A stretch of DNA of 64,000 nt. It comes from Loxodes magnus. Lineage: Eukaryota > Ciliophora > Karyorelictea > Loxodida > Loxodidae. Below, piece after piece: positions 27,342-39,917 of the stretch. The DNA lies in the NCBI GenBank assembly GCA_946699065.1, contig CAMPDV010000125.1, positions 310,001 through 374,000 of the forward strand, in the 5' to 3' direction. Each line of letters opens with the position of its first letter. Within the stretch, counting starts at the first letter, position 1. The position numbers and the translations under genes were made by a program. The notes under the pieces are model-generated. The model saw only the letters and a list, made by a program, of their open reading frames with translations, made no database searches and was not told where the DNA came from.

Positions 27342-29830
27342 ATGCAACAGAAACGTTACTTCATTAACAATATAAACAGCATGCTAGGATATTATCTAGT
27401 TGAACACTTCCGTAATGATGATTTAGTTGAAGAAAATGAGAATATTATAATTGGAACTATTAACCCTAATTCTAGCTTTAAAGTACCTACAGGAACTACG
27501 ATGATTTTCAAGAAAGACAACGCTGTTAAATTTAGAAAGAAATTATTGGAGTGTGATGTGCTTATATTCGATCTTATAAATTCTGATATTGAAGAAGTAG
27601 AATATGTTATCAAAACCTTAAAGAGTGAAAAGCTAGAAAAAGAAATGATTTTTATTGCTATTAGTAGCGTTTTAGTTTGGGGCTATACTCCTCCAAACTT
27701 GGTATTTGATAAAGAAATAGAAGTTCCAATAGATTAAGCTCCTAGCGAGTATGAGAGTGTAGAGGAGGAAGAAAGTGAAATTGTTGAAAAATAAGAAGTA
27801 GTTGAGTAAATCTAGGATAATATCATAAAAGAAGAGGAAATCGAAGAAGCAGAAGAATCACAAATAAATTAATCCAAAAGTTCCCAGGTTAAAAAATCAG
27901 ACTTTCTTGATTCTAAAGAGTCTAAGCAAATTAGTTAAGACAAGCAACATCTTGAGTAATCTGGAGAAGTTCCTAAACCAGAAAATGTTGAGGAATAAGC
28001 AGTTATTGTTCCTTAATTTAGAACAAAAACAATTTACAAAAAAATTCCTTTTACAGAATAGGATTACAACTCTAGAAAACCTCCTCCTAAATATGAACCT
28101 GTAAAAGCTTTAGAATCTTTGTTATTATCAATATCGTTTAACAAAGACAATTTGAACTCTTATATAATAGCCTCTGGGCTAAAATATGGAAACGGAGAAG
28201 AATTATTAAGTTATCATTTCAGATCTGCTTGGATTTAAGAACCTGAAGAATTGCCTTTTATAGGAAATGGAGATAATATGATTCCAACAATTCATATCAG
28301 AGATTTAGCTACGCTAATCAATAAAGTCGTAGTTCTAAAGCCAGAATAAAAATATATTTTTGGTATAGATTGCACTAAAAATCCTTAATAAAAGACTATT
28401 ATCTAAACGATATCAACTACTATAGGATCAGGAAAAATTAAAGCTGCATCTTACTAAGAAGTCTCTGAAGAACCTTGGGCAGAAATGCTACTAACAGATC
28501 TCTGACTAACTCCAGGTCCACTGATTGAGCCTGATAAATAAGAACCTGGAGATTGGCATTGCAAATAAGGAATAATATAAAACATAAAATTACTATAGAA
28601 TGAGTTCAAAACATTCAGAAAGCTTTCAAATATTAAAATCTTCATAGCTGGACCACCAACATCAGGAAAGACTTACTATGCTTAAAAAATAGCAAATGAA
28701 TATAAAATTCCTCATATTTAGATCTAAGAAATAGTTAACTATTTAAAAAACGACTAAGGAGATTTAGGTAGAAGAGTATAATAAAGAATTTAATAATTGA
28801 GAGAAGAAACTGTAGCTGAAATGGAAAAAGCGAAAAAGAAAAAAAATGAGGAAATAGATCCTTCCACAATACACCCTAGGATTCCCGATGATCTTATTAA
28901 AGAAGGCCTTCTTATAAGACTTTCTAAAAACGATTGTAGAAATAGAGGATTTATTTTAGAAGGTTATCCAAAAAATTATGACACAATGAATAAAACTTTC
29001 TTATAGAAGGTTATGGTAAAAAATAATGAAGAAGACTAAGAAGCTGAAGAATAGGAAGAAGATTAAATAATTTAAGAAATTTATCCTCATTCTATTATTT
29101 TACTTTAAGGAACTGACGTATTTTTGAAAGCTAGAATAAAACAACTTCCCGAAGAATAAGTTTAAGGAACTCATTGAACTGATGAACATATGGCAAGACG
29201 ATTACTAGCTTGGAGATAGTAAAATGATCCAGTTATAAGTAAAAACCAGCCTAATATTTAAACATTTTTGGAAGAATGATCTGAAATTCAACCTTTAGAA
29301 CCTCATATAGTAGATGTAACTTAAATAGATGAAGAAAATGAAGTAGAAGTTTTCTAGCAAATGATTCAATATATAGATAGAAATGGAAGACCAGCTAACT
29401 TTGAAAATGAAAAATTTACTCAAGAAATAACAATACACGAATAACTTAAGGAATTTGAGAATGAAAAGAACTTGATAAAAGCTCTTTCTTAACATGAAAG
29501 CTAAGATCAAAAATTTATCGAAAAAGAAACTAAACTTAACTTGGAAAAAATAAAGGCAAAAGAAAGAGAGCTATTAGAAGCACGATCACTACCTCTAAGA
29601 CATTATCTAATGAATAAAGTAATACCAGTTTTGACAGAAGGTCTCATTGAAATATGTAGAGAACTTCCAAATGATCCTATTGATTATTTAGTAAGATTAT
29701 TTATTTATTAAAGAGCGAATTTTTGTATAAAAACTGTTAGCAGCAAGCTGAACAAGAGCAATAGAATAAAGAAAAGCAACAACAAAGTAGCAAAGGAAAC
29801 CAATAAGCGAGTCAAAATACTTTTAATTGA
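27342..29830 (+). CDS. AK7: Adenylate kinase 7 (axonemal)
   Basis: An 821-residue AK7-type protein, acting in adenine-nucleotide balance (ATP + AMP to 2 ADP) in motile cilia. Domain order fits AK7. Residues ~1-130 and ~255-350 form the Rossmann/NAD-epimerase-like part (FINNINSMLGYYLVEHF, IFIAISSVLVWG, later IIASGLKYG and FIGNGDNMIPTIHIRDLA). The adenylate kinase core starts with the P-loop FIAGPPTSGKTYYAQKIA (~434) and has GFILEGYPKN (~540). A C-terminal Dpy-30 motif (LRHYLMNKVIPVLTEGLIEICRELPNDPIDYL, given here by its position ~752-783) is completed by SEFLYKN after an intron at 29691-29713. Acidic, Gln-rich insertions lie at ~132-215 and ~560-585. The stop is TGA 29828-29830. Several Trp are TGA-coded. 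Confidence 0.93.
29691..29713 (+). other. Intron of AK7 gene, 23 nt
   Basis: GT-AG intron splitting the Dpy-30 motif. Removal gives DYLSEFLYKN; without it the frame goes out of register and loses the motif. Confidence 0.9.
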
Positions 29831-30756
29831 ATTTTTATCTTTCAATACTATTATTCTTATAATTGTTTATTATTTTTAATAAACTCACTACAACAGTTTA
29901 TCAAAATCCTATTTTAAATAGTCTCTTCCAAAAATGCTTTATATCTACCTTGATTTACAAAATTTATTATTCAAAATATGAAATTATTAGAGAATATTTA
30001 ACAGTCATTATTTAAAATAGTTATTAACTACTTAAATAAGCAAAATATTTAAAAGAAGTCATCTTAAATGCTTTAACCTTTATATATGCTTAAATTTTTT
30101 TATTATTGCATAATTTCTTGTTACTAGTATATATACTGACTAAAATCATACATATTTACATTGTTTGGATTTTATAGTTGATCCTATTTCATCTAAAAGT
30201 TAATTTTAAAAAGGCTAAACTTACTATTATAAAAAAATATTTCTATATTAAACCTGTTTAAGTAGGTTAAATTTAAAATAAGCCTTTTATTATAATTTTT
30301 TAATTCTTTTTATAAATTTGGTTTCTTCACCTGCAATAATGATACCTCTTTTGATATATATAGCAGTGTATTTTCTTCTTATTCTTTATTTATATTTTTA
30401 TTTCTAAATACTAGGTATATTTTCCTGTTATCCATTAAATAATTTCTTAATAAAATATGTATACTTTTTAAAGTTTTTTATTTTATACATAAACTGAGAA
30501 GACTAAAATTAAAAAATTTGAGAGATATAACTAGATAATTTATAAATATAATATAGTTTATATTCTATTTATGACTATATGTTTTTTATTGCTTCCTCTT
30601 TAAATTCTAATTAAGATTTACTTCATCATCTATTTTTCATAGTATCCATTCAAGTTTTTCAATCTTTAATCTTTGCTCTAATTCTTATTTTAAATTTGTT
30701 ATTTTTTAATGAACTGATAATGTTTAGATTTCTGAGAATATTATATATATATAATG

Positions 30757-30960
30757 GATTTCGGCCGCATCAGAAAAACTAGTAGGCAATCTGGTGCAGT
30801 GTAAATTGCATTGCAAGTAATCTTGAACTAGATGCCACCACGGGAAAGGGTGGACAAGCTCAGAAGAGACAAGCCTAATTGCCCAAGGGTTCTCTCTAAC
30901 AGTATAAAAGTTTGACTGATGGGTCTAATGACTAATTACTAATTCTTATTTGGACCTTAT
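30757..30960 (+). ncRNA. Candidate structured non-coding RNA
   Basis: A GC-rich block in an otherwise very AT-rich interval, with no protein-like frame. Several helices can be drawn on the plus strand. 30785-30795 pairs with 30827-30836 (10 bp, one bulge, one G-U). It encloses a six-bp hairpin, 30796-30801 with 30809-30814. It is followed at once by a CCACC/GGTGG hairpin (30835-30839 with 30849-30853) whose loop contains GGGAAA. An AGAGAC/GTTCTCT pairing is possible further on. The segment GGCAAT (30785-30790) can alternatively pair with ATTGCC (30878-30883), as in a switch or pseudoknot. I could not match it to tRNA, U1-U6, 7SL, RNase P/MRP, U3 or ciliate telomerase RNA. Ends and strand are uncertain. 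Confidence 0.4.
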
Positions 30961-31112
30961 TCAAGAAAACTGAAGCATTTGATTCAAAATTTAAGGATAA
31001 TTTTTAATAAGAAGATTTTCCATTTGGAGAAGCTAAAGTGACTCTTTGGATGAATAGAATGAAATCAAGCTTTTGAGAACGCTTTTCTTAATATTATATA
31101 TTAATACTGAAA

Positions 31113-31143
31113 GAGCTGTGCGCCAACGAGGTGCTACGCGCTC
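31113..31143 (+). other. GC-rich hairpin
   Basis: An imperfect inverted repeat with outer arm GAGC/GCTC, inner GC-rich pairs and an AACGA loop, about 12 bp with small bulges, followed by a T-rich run. It stands about 150 bases after the candidate RNA above and may be its 3' terminal stem or a separate small RNA. Confidence 0.4.
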
Positions 31144-32395
31144 TATAATTCTCTTTATTTATTTATCTAAATCTTATTAAGGTGACTGACTGTTCGATTA
31201 ATTTAGATTATCATTAATATTTTTTAAGTATTTATTGAGAGACGTCTACTTCTTGCTAAATACTATTATATTTTTTCTATAATATTTTAAATTTAATTAT
31301 ATTATTTAGAAGTAAAATTTATGACTTTTAAGTTTCTTTATTATTACAGATATTAATATTTAATAAATGTAATTTTATATAATTTACATTTTATATCTTA
31401 GTTGTCATTATTTTAGCCTCCCTGTATTTATCATAGTTCTTTTCTTCAAATGTAATATTTAATTTTTCAGTCCTAATTTAACTTTATACATCCCAAACTC
31501 TACATAATTTTAACTTTTTTGCTATCTTATTATGCTTCATTTAAGTTTATCGCTTTTTCGACATCTCAAGTTATCGCTAAAATAAGATGACGCAAAAAGC
31601 TTGCTATAGTTAATTAAGCTTATGCAAGTTATGTTTAGCAAGAATAATTAATTTAAGAAAGATAATTTATTAAAGATAAGTACATCAGAGAGATATTGGC
31701 AAACCATTTAAATGTTTTTGGTATTTAGCTTTGAGAATAATGCTCTAAACTAAATTCATTATGTCATTTAATTAAAAACATTTTCTTGCTATAAACCTAG
31801 TTTCCAATTTAAGGGAGCTTTAATTTTAGTGGGTACAATTTAACATTTTTCTCAGATTTATAAATTTTTTTATTGGAAAGTAACTATTTTTGCTTTACTT
31901 TAAACTTGTATATAAATATCTTACAAGGGATAAATAACTTTTTTATTAAATTCTATGTCAATTTTAAAACTAGATAATTAAGAGATTGTCTTAACTTTTT
32001 TAAAAACAAGGTAAAACATATAAAGTTAAGTAAAGAGAAAATATTGATCTAAGAAAGCAGAGCATAAATTTTAATTAGATATCATCTCTTTCTATATTCT
32101 ATTCTATTTTAAGCATGCTTAAACTATTATTAAAATTGTCTCTAAGCCTTTTCATATATTAAGTAAGTAAATTGTAAATTCTCTAGCAGATTAAAATAGA
32201 TAAGTAGACAAAACAAGTATAATTAATTTAAATCCTATATTTGTTTGCTTTGGGATAGAATGCTTGTATTGAATTTATAATTTGAGCTTAAAAAGAAAGT
32301 ATTATTTTAGCATTTAAGTATTGACTCAATTATCTGCTCTAAAGCTATTATAATTTTGATTATTGAAGACATAATTGTAAATTTAAAAATTTCAG

Positions 32396-33655
32396 TCATT
32401 CTGCAATCATAAAAACCTCTAATTCCATAATGCTCCAAACACTTCCTAAGCAAAGGTATGTGCTTTAATCTTCAATGCTCTTGTTTTCTACCATGAAACT
32501 TCTTCCTAGCTATACTTTTGAATTTATGTGGCAATCTAAATCAATACAAAGATCTTCTTCTCCAAAGCATGGTCCAAAACCTTTCCAATGTCCTACTGCT
32601 TTAGCTGGATTTGCTAATTGAACTAGTTTTGGTTGGATTTTGAGACCATTAGTGATTGAAAATATAAAAGTTTAAGTTTACTATAAAGTTGATTTTACTC
32701 CCTTTTCATTAGTGTTTCCTTATTTTTTTCCTTATCTAGGACGTTCTTTTTTTAAAGGTAGAAATGCAAATTTAGCATATTAGTTTTCCATTTCAGATTT
32801 ATCTACCATTTTCTCATTTATATTCCTTCCTTACACCTAATTTTATTCACTTTCATTTTCTCCATTCAGTTCTTTAATGAACATCTTATCCTCATTTGTT
32901 TTTCAGGCTATTGTTGTGAAACCTCCAAAAATGGCACTGTCATTTGCCTTTATTAAGGTAATAGTGTTGCTAAATCTATCGCAATTTTTATGAAAATTAT
33001 CATTGGAAGACTTATCTCTAGTCATTCTATATAAGAGTTTATATTGCTAAAACTCTGGAAATAATTTTCTAGATTCGGCATCTAAATCTTATCTTGGAAG
33101 AACTAGTGAGGGTAACCATCCATCCTAACTTACATCAAGATTTTTCTTTGATATTAAATCGTTTATATGCTTGTCAACAGCTTTCTATACAGCTTTTTTA
33201 TCATAAGGTGCTTATTATTATTTATTCATCCCTCCTGTATTTTTTAAGTTCTGAAGTTCTTCTTTTAACTTGTTAATTTCTTCCTCAGATTCCTTAACAA
33301 AGCTGACTATTCTATTTCTTTCTTCATTTGACCATGCTTAAGTGCCAGAAGTCGATGACTTACATTTATGATTTTTAATTTTATCTAGTTTGAACTATTG
33401 ATTACAATTAGCACATGTTAGTTTAGTAATTTTCATTTTATCTATCATTTATTTGTCAATTTAGTTGAATCTTTAATCGAAAGCCTCTTCCTAATTATTG
33501 CATCCATCAATACAGTAAAACTAATCTGAAATGCACTTTATACAGTATATTGTCTGGCATTCTTTACAGAAAATTGCTTTCTAATCAGCTTAAGAGTCGC
33601 ATATTTAGCACCAAACTTATTTGAGAGTATCTAGCTCTTTTACTTATATAGACAT
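32396..33655 (-). CDS. Zinc-finger and TLDc domain protein
   Basis: A 419-residue protein, ATG 33653-33655 to TGA 32396-32398, no intron. The N-terminus holds Cys-rich zinc-binding motifs: CQICD, FCKECQTIYCIKC (residues ~16-43) and CANCNQQFKLDKIKNHKC (~81-98). A short predicted coiled coil (EEEINKLKEELQNLK) follows, and then a C-terminal TLDc domain (~185-416): LLYRMTRDKSSNDNFHKNC, SAIFGGFTTIAW, FAFLPL, FIFSITNG, GPCFGEEDLCID, LGRSFMVE and the terminal MELEVFMI strand. TLDc proteins are linked to V-ATPase regulation and oxidative-stress resistance. Zinc-finger plus TLD combinations are common in ciliate gene sets (family knowledge, not tested). The domain holds a Gln/Lys-rich insertion of about 45 residues and one TGA-coded Trp. 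Confidence 0.9.
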
Positions 33656-35402
33656 TATTATTTTTAGTTAAAATACACGTATTTAATAATAGCTTTAAAA
33701 TCCAAGGCTCCTTAACAAATCTGTCCTAATTTAGGTAGCATTTAATTACTTATTTAAACTATATATTCACTAACTTTTATCTCTGTCTATAACTTTGTAT
33801 TTCCTTTTATATAGGAGATCTTTTATAACCCAAATTAAAGCTAATTTCTTTGAATTATATACTAAGAAGATAAATAATAAGTTAAATTTAATGCTTTAAG
33901 CTAAAAGAGTTTGCTGATGATCCCAGTTACAAGATAGCTTCGTTTAATTAAAGATATAGATGACTGCTTTTAAAATATCGTAATACATAATTGCTTCATC
34001 TCTTTTGCTTTTATCTCTTCTTTCTAGCTTTATCCATTTTTAACAGTTAAGTTATTCTTTAAAATAGCCTATTTTGAAGTATTTTATTACAATTAAATGC
34101 TTTAATTAAGAACTTTGCAATTAGTTTATACAACCTTTGTCATACTGTTTAAAATTCCTTACATCGAATTTTCAAACTTTTTGGTAGTTACATTTTTATA
34201 TTAGAATAGCTTATATATTTAATATCCCCTCAAATGCTTCATATTCCTACATAATCAGCTGGAATTATCAATAGGGTAATGATGATCTTAAAGGTTCTCC
34301 AGAAGCCTATTAGATAGAGTTCTAAGGTTATATAAAGTGAAAATTTTTAGTCAATATAATTTGATCAGTTTAGTGTAAGCAATTTGAATACGAATATAGA
34401 TTGATAGGTAATTTAGTATATAATCTAACTACTTCTCTAATTAGCTTCATTATAGAAGTATAATTTAATTTAGTCTTATATATCTAGTAAAACTTTAAGC
34501 TGAATGTTGGACTAAAAATACCTTAAATCGACATCTTAAAAGACTGTTAATTGCTAACTTGGCTGTAGAACTTAGATTTTCTTTACAATTACTAATGAAA
34601 AAAAGTTTTGTTGGCTTATAAGACTACTACTTTGTTATTTTATGGAGAAATTTAATAATAAAAAGCAAAAATTAAAGATTAAAGTAAACTAAAAGAGGAT
34701 AGATAGATATTAAATGATTTAATATCTATCTAAGTGATGAATAGCTATCTTTTTATATAAGTTACTTACTATAATAGTTTCAGAGAAAATATGGCATACA
34801 ATAAATTTTTAAGCAAGAATAAGCTTTTTATTTAATTCCTCTTTAATTTTAATAAATCAGAGTTATTTAAAGCATATAAGAATAATGAATGCTATTTAAG
34901 GAGCACTTTAAAATTTTTCCTTGAAAGATAGATCTGTTTTTCTTATATAAAAATAGAATATTTTCTTATCTTTTTCACTGTTTTAAAGTACTACCCTAAA
35001 ATTATACCTTGAATAAAATATTTAATTCAGTTGGTAAGAAAAGCAAGATATTACCTTAATATTTTTCCTTCTTGTTTAGCTATTAAACTAAACTAGGTAA
35101 TTTATTCTTCGTCTAATTATATAAAAATAGCACTTACTATATAAAGATTATTTAATATAGTATTGCTTAATTATAAGAACTAAGCAGAGACATTTATATG
35201 CCTTATTCTTTATTAACAGTAAAGTATAAAATGCTAAGTCAAATTGCTTAAAATTTTTTGTTTTGTGAGTTATATTAAATAATTCCTATAGAAATTTGGA
35301 TTTTAGAGCTAATAAAACGTTATTTAATAAAGTGGAAATGAAATATAATTTTTGCTTATTGATAGAGATTTATAAATTAAGAAATTTAAATAAAGTTAGA
35401 AG
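33656..35402. other. AT-rich intergenic region
   Basis: Lies between two minus-strand genes. A short island at 34226-34330 reads as a coding-like plus-strand string without a start codon and is not called. If the TBCK-like gene really ends at the first in-frame TGA (34857-34859), its 3' end would extend into this region. Confidence 0.5.
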
Positions 35403-37440
35403 TTAAGCTAAATTCATGATGCATAAGTACTTTATATTTTGCTGTATTAAGTTGTTTGCTTTTTCAATTATTTGCTAAATTTCTGCTTCGTTATTTGGAA
35501 CTAAGACTATAATTTTAGTATCTTGCTGACTCTTTTTATGGTCTTTTTTCTGCTTGGCTGCAAACTTTTAAACATTTTTAATTTAGTTACTAGGAAATTT
35601 CTCTACCATTGAAGCAAATTTCTCAACTTGCTCTGGCTCAATGAAGGGAATCGTAGTTTGCCAATGTCATACAAAATTAGGAGATAACGTAATCATTTTT
35701 TAGGCTAGAGCTATTAGTTTTTATATGTCTATCCTTCCTTATAAAGAATTTAAAAAGCTAAGGATTAAATGATCTTCATTTAAATCAAGCAGCTTTTTTC
35801 GAAAATAGCAAGTTAGTGCCACACACATAACTCATAGATACTAAGTAGGCTTTGTAAGCAAATGATCTCATAAAGTATATATTTTGCTTGATTGGAACAG
35901 ATCTATATCATTGGAAAATAAAGATACGTGAAAAAAGAGTTAGCAATCAGCGTAAAACAAACATTTCTGGCTTAATTTAAGCTTTCTTGAAGTGATTATA
36001 AAGAACTGGATCAAAAAATACTAGATAGCCTTCATATGCTTTTAAACCAAAATTTGATACTTCTTTTTTAACAAACTGGCGTAAAAGAATCTAAATGGCT
36101 TTGCTAAAGCAAATATAAGAGTAAGCATGCAATTGACATTATTTGCTATAGAGTATTAAAAAATTTGAGCAAAGAGTATCAAGTCCTTAAGTATATTCCA
36201 GATCTTAATTTTAGTCTTGCCATATTTAGAGTATTTATAATAAGTTTTATTAACCATCTTATGTTTAAAGGTAGGGCTCTTATTAATTACATCTTTAAAT
36301 ATCAACTATCAGTTATCTAGTTTATTCACTCTTGATTGAATGGCAGTATTTTAGGAAATCAAAGGACTCAGTTTATAAATTTTAGCATAGGATTGTGCTA
36401 TAAAATATAGTTCTATTTCATGGAAAAATTTTATTTTACTTATCTTCTTTATCAGCCCCTTTCTATATAGAACTAAGTTAGAAAGATTGAACTTTTTAAA
36501 TCTAAAATTAGTTTGACTTAGGGAATCTCATATAATGTATTTACTTGCGTTATGATATAGAACCATTTCTCACAAACGAAGGAAAACTTAAAATGGGAGG
36601 TAGACTTTCTAACAAATTATTATGGTTTAGAAATTATTCAATGCTACTGCTATTTTCTAGCTTATACATTTACTTTCACTTATATCAACGAGAAGTTTTA
36701 TCCTTTAGTAATCTGTAATTTTTAGCTATAGCTGTATTTGGAATTTCAAAATTAGGGTTTTAGCAAATATTTCTAAAAGCAGGATGATTGAGTAATTATT
36801 AAGCACTTGGTGGATTTTGCTGTAGACACATTTGAATAATTTCGCTTTGCTGCATGTTTTTTGTGCATTTTTCTTATAGAATTAATCCAAGTGCTCTTAT
36901 GTCAGCCAAAAATTCTTAGTTAGATATATGAGTAGCATAATACTTGGTTTCCCTATTGAACTCTGCGTATTCACCAAGTTTTGTTAAAAACGCTTCTCCT
37001 CAATTTGCAATCTTTACTGAAAACACAGGGTCATTTTCATTCACTTCGAACTAATTCGTTTTAAAACCTAATCAAATATTCTCCTAACTCAGATTAAAGC
37101 AAGTCAAGCCTTTCATATTAAGGATTTTAAGAGCATAGAGAACCCCATAGCTTACCTGCAAGAACTATTAGTCATTAATACATTTATACTACGAAAGAGG
37201 AAGTCCAAATTATTTCTGAACTACTAAAACTCTATTTTAGCTCAGAGGAGTGACTGAAAGGTAGTCAGATAAGTTTTGATTAGTAATACTAAGCAATTTT
37301 TAAAAATTCTAGAGCAAGTTATTGATACTACTTTTATCATTGTAGTAAATTACCTTACAGTCCATTATTTATTTTATTCTCTTTCTTAATTTAATTATTT
37401 CAGCTCCTTGTTCCTTTATATAAATGCAAGAGCTTCTCAT
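35403..37440 (-). CDS. TBCK: TBCK-like pseudokinase-TBC domain protein
   Basis: About 670 residues, resembling TBC-domain-containing kinase-like protein (TBCK; pseudokinase, TBC Rab-GAP, rhodanese), a part of membrane-traffic/FERRY-type complexes in animals. A reduced kinase C-lobe is visible (YGVLYALKILNMKGLTCFNL then SQENIWL, near residue 95) without usable HRD or DFG motifs. The TBC domain shows DIQRCNQQEPY (arginine finger), YTQGLDTLCSNF (glutamine finger, ~417), WLLTLFS, IYTLWD and CYFRKKLL. The intron at 35903-35927 (25 nt) must be removed to join WLLTLFS to HLFQSSKIYTLWD. The C-terminal IIVLVPNNEAEI...YLCIMN resembles the last part of a rhodanese fold. The 3' end is uncertain: the conserved frame meets a TAA at 35403-35405 but no TGA until 34857. 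An in-frame ATG at 37365 is an alternative start. Confidence 0.82.
35903..35927 (-). other. Intron of TBCK-like gene, 25 nt
   Basis: GT-AG intron in the TBC domain. Splicing gives exactly the 20-residue spacing between the first Trp and the LWD motif expected in TBCK. Confidence 0.85.
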
Positions 37441-37862
37441 TTAAAACTATTACAATTATTAGGTAACACTTTAATAGAGAATTAGAATAGTGATATTTAA
37501 TAGAATTTACATGTGCTTTGCTTTGAAAGCTAAGAGAATTTTAATAGCATACATTGTTCATTGTTAAATATATAAAGTTCATATTTACCTTTAATTAGAA
37601 TATCTTAAAGATCTTATTTTATTACTTAAAACTTCAAATGTTGCCAATTTTTAGATAAAAGGTTCTTATAATTATATTAAATGGAATTTTTAAAATCTAT
37701 TAATTTTATTGCAACATGAAATGAATCTGAGTAAGGAAGATGTAATCATATTACATAGGTATTTGATAAATGATATCAGTCCTTAAAATTAATAGTTTTG
37801 ATACTTAAAAAGGGATAATTGTATTATATTAAGATTAAAAAAATAGCACCAAATATTTAAAA
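37441..37862. other. Spacer between tandem minus-strand genes
   Basis: AT-rich spacer of about 420 bases between the coiled-coil gene and the TBCK-like gene, with nothing recognisable. Confidence 0.5.
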
Positions 37863-39917
37863 TCAAGCCTAAGATTCCAAGGCCAATAAGAATTCTCTAA
37901 CATTCTAGGTTGGAGTTACCACACTTTGCAAAGCTTCAAGAAGCTTCCCTCTTGCGTTTAATAAATAGTTTCTATTGTATTTTACATTTCTGAAATTTAC
38001 TTGACTTGGATGATATGCTAAGCATGCCATTTTGAATGCTTAAATCACTAGGGGAGCTTATCCACTACACGATAAGCAATTTTTATCTAAGCTGACAGGA
38101 TTATTAGGACTAGTTAAAGCATTTTAAACTTATACATTTCTAGGAGAAATAGAAGGTAATGAAGAAGGTGATATGTTTTATGCATTTAGTCTTGATGGTT
38201 GCTGTATAATTTCCTTTTATCCAATTAATTATATATTTCTCTTGTCTCTTTCATCTTGTTCATCTAAACACTAGCTCAAAAATAAAATTTCAATAATTGC
38301 TGATATTATTTCCTAGAAATCTTATTCAAAACTTGAAAGTTTGTTAGTTTGCTTTTCCACATGCTATTTTTTTATTTCTGCTAGCAAATCACTATGTTCT
38401 CTCTTTGTCCTTTAGTTTAAGCTATCTAATTCATTGTGCAGTGCAAACATATAGCATTTGTTTTCCTCTAAAGTAATGAGATATTTATTATCTATTTCCG
38501 TAATGTGGCCTGCTATAACAATTTTAAGTTTTTCAACTTCTTCTTCAAGCCTTACGTTTATTCTATCGTCGAACTATTTAGTTAAGTTAGTAATTATGCC
38601 ATTCATTATATTTTACTCAAAGTATTCATCAAATGCTTAAAATATACTTCCCTCAGATTATGGTTTCACTTGGTCTGCACTTTATGGCTTTTCAACTTTT
38701 TCTTAATCTTAATCTTCTTTTTGTTCTTCTTAATGCTAAACTTAAGTCTTCTTTTCGGTTTTCTATTTTTTAGTTTTTTTCCTTAATTTTCTTCCTTAAT
38801 GAAATCCTTAATGGTGTCCTTGACTTGAAGATTCAGATAAACTGGGAGAACGAGATTTAATAACTTTTTCATGATCTGATTTCTATTAAGAAAAAACAGA
38901 CTCTTCAGTCATTTAAATAGTTCTTTCTTCAATTCTCAATTTATCTAAGTTCTCTATACTTTTAAGAATTTCGTTCTTTCTTTATTCTAAACTTTTTATG
39001 GTTTAATCTTATGATTCTAAATTAAGCTTTTTGAATTTATCATCTTAGAAGGCAATCAAATTTTTCTTTTACTTATCCTCCAAACAAGCTCTTAGGGTTT
39101 CGTCGAGTGTTAGTTGATATTTAATAGGAAGCATTTTTTCAACATGGTCAAATTCATTTTTGATCTTTTCTTATAGTTCAATGGCATCATATTTTAAAAA
39201 CTAAATTTGCTTTTAAAATTTCTCAGTCTATACATTAAAAGGATCAGCATCTAACTTCTTATCGTTTAGTTATTGAACGGATACTTTCAATTCATTTAGA
39301 TTATTTTGAACTTATATCACAGTATAATCGAAATTTTTTATCAAGTCAGTGAAGCTTCTAACCAAACTTTCTGCTTTCATTGCCTTCTCATCTGCTAGAA
39401 TTGCATTGTCTCTACATTCTTATGCAGTTGCTGTAAATTCATCAGTTACATTTTTAAAAGAATTGTGCATCTAGGTTTTGTGCTATAGAATTGAATCTTT
39501 TATTTCTAAAATAGTTTTTCCCATATTTTCGATATTTAACTCACATTAAACTGTTTTTTGCTCCGATCTTTATATGTTATATCCAAGTTCTTAAATAGCC
39601 ACTTTTACGGATTGTATTTCATTTCTAATAGAAGCTTCTTATTCCCTTCTATCAGAATCCAGTTTTAGAAGTTTCACGTTAAATTCATCTATTATTGTGT
39701 TCTTTCTTTCAGATTACTTATGTAGCATGACAGTTTGCAATTCTTCAATATTTTGTTTATAAGTTTTTAATTGATTTGTCAAACGAGTTATTGCTTCTCC
39801 ATCAGAAGTAACACGTCTTACAGTTGGAGCAATTAAATCTGTGACTACTTTCCTCAGTCTTGTTTCCATCTCAAACCAATCAAGTTCTTTTGCTTTTTTT
39901 TCTTATAAACTTTCCAT
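37863..39917 (-). CDS. Coiled-coil protein with C-terminal CLSC motif
   Basis: A 684-residue protein in one frame, ATG 39915-39917 to TGA 37863-37865. Long heptad-rich helices dominate residues ~1-330 (ETRLRKVVTDLIAPTVRRV at the start) and ~435-540. Between them is a low-complexity acidic/basic linker (SRSPSLSESSSQGHHQG, then Lys/Glu/Gln-rich). The C-terminal ~120 residues contain SPSSLPSISPRN and a conserved-looking NPVSLDKNCLSCSGQAP, then FKMACLAYHPSQVNFRN. The two cysteines in CLSC look functional. I believe a similar NCLSCSG-type ending occurs in ciliate and centriole-associated coiled-coil proteins but cannot name the family. A role in the cortex or basal bodies is inference only. Confidence 0.85.

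Larger units (their letters stand above)
29831..32395. other. Convergent intergenic region with GC-rich core
   Basis: About 2.6 kb between the 3' ends of AK7 and the TLDc gene. The flanks are AT-rich and featureless. The centre (30757-31143) is conspicuously GC-richer and is listed separately as a probable RNA gene. Confidence 0.6.

Noticed and set aside
30757..30960. Identification as 7SL, RNase P, U3 or telomerase RNA
   Set aside because: None of the signature motifs I know for these families could be placed convincingly.
34226..34330. Plus-strand coding-like string of about 37 codons ending in TGA
   Set aside because: No start codon or flanking exon with splice sites could be found; not enough to call a gene.
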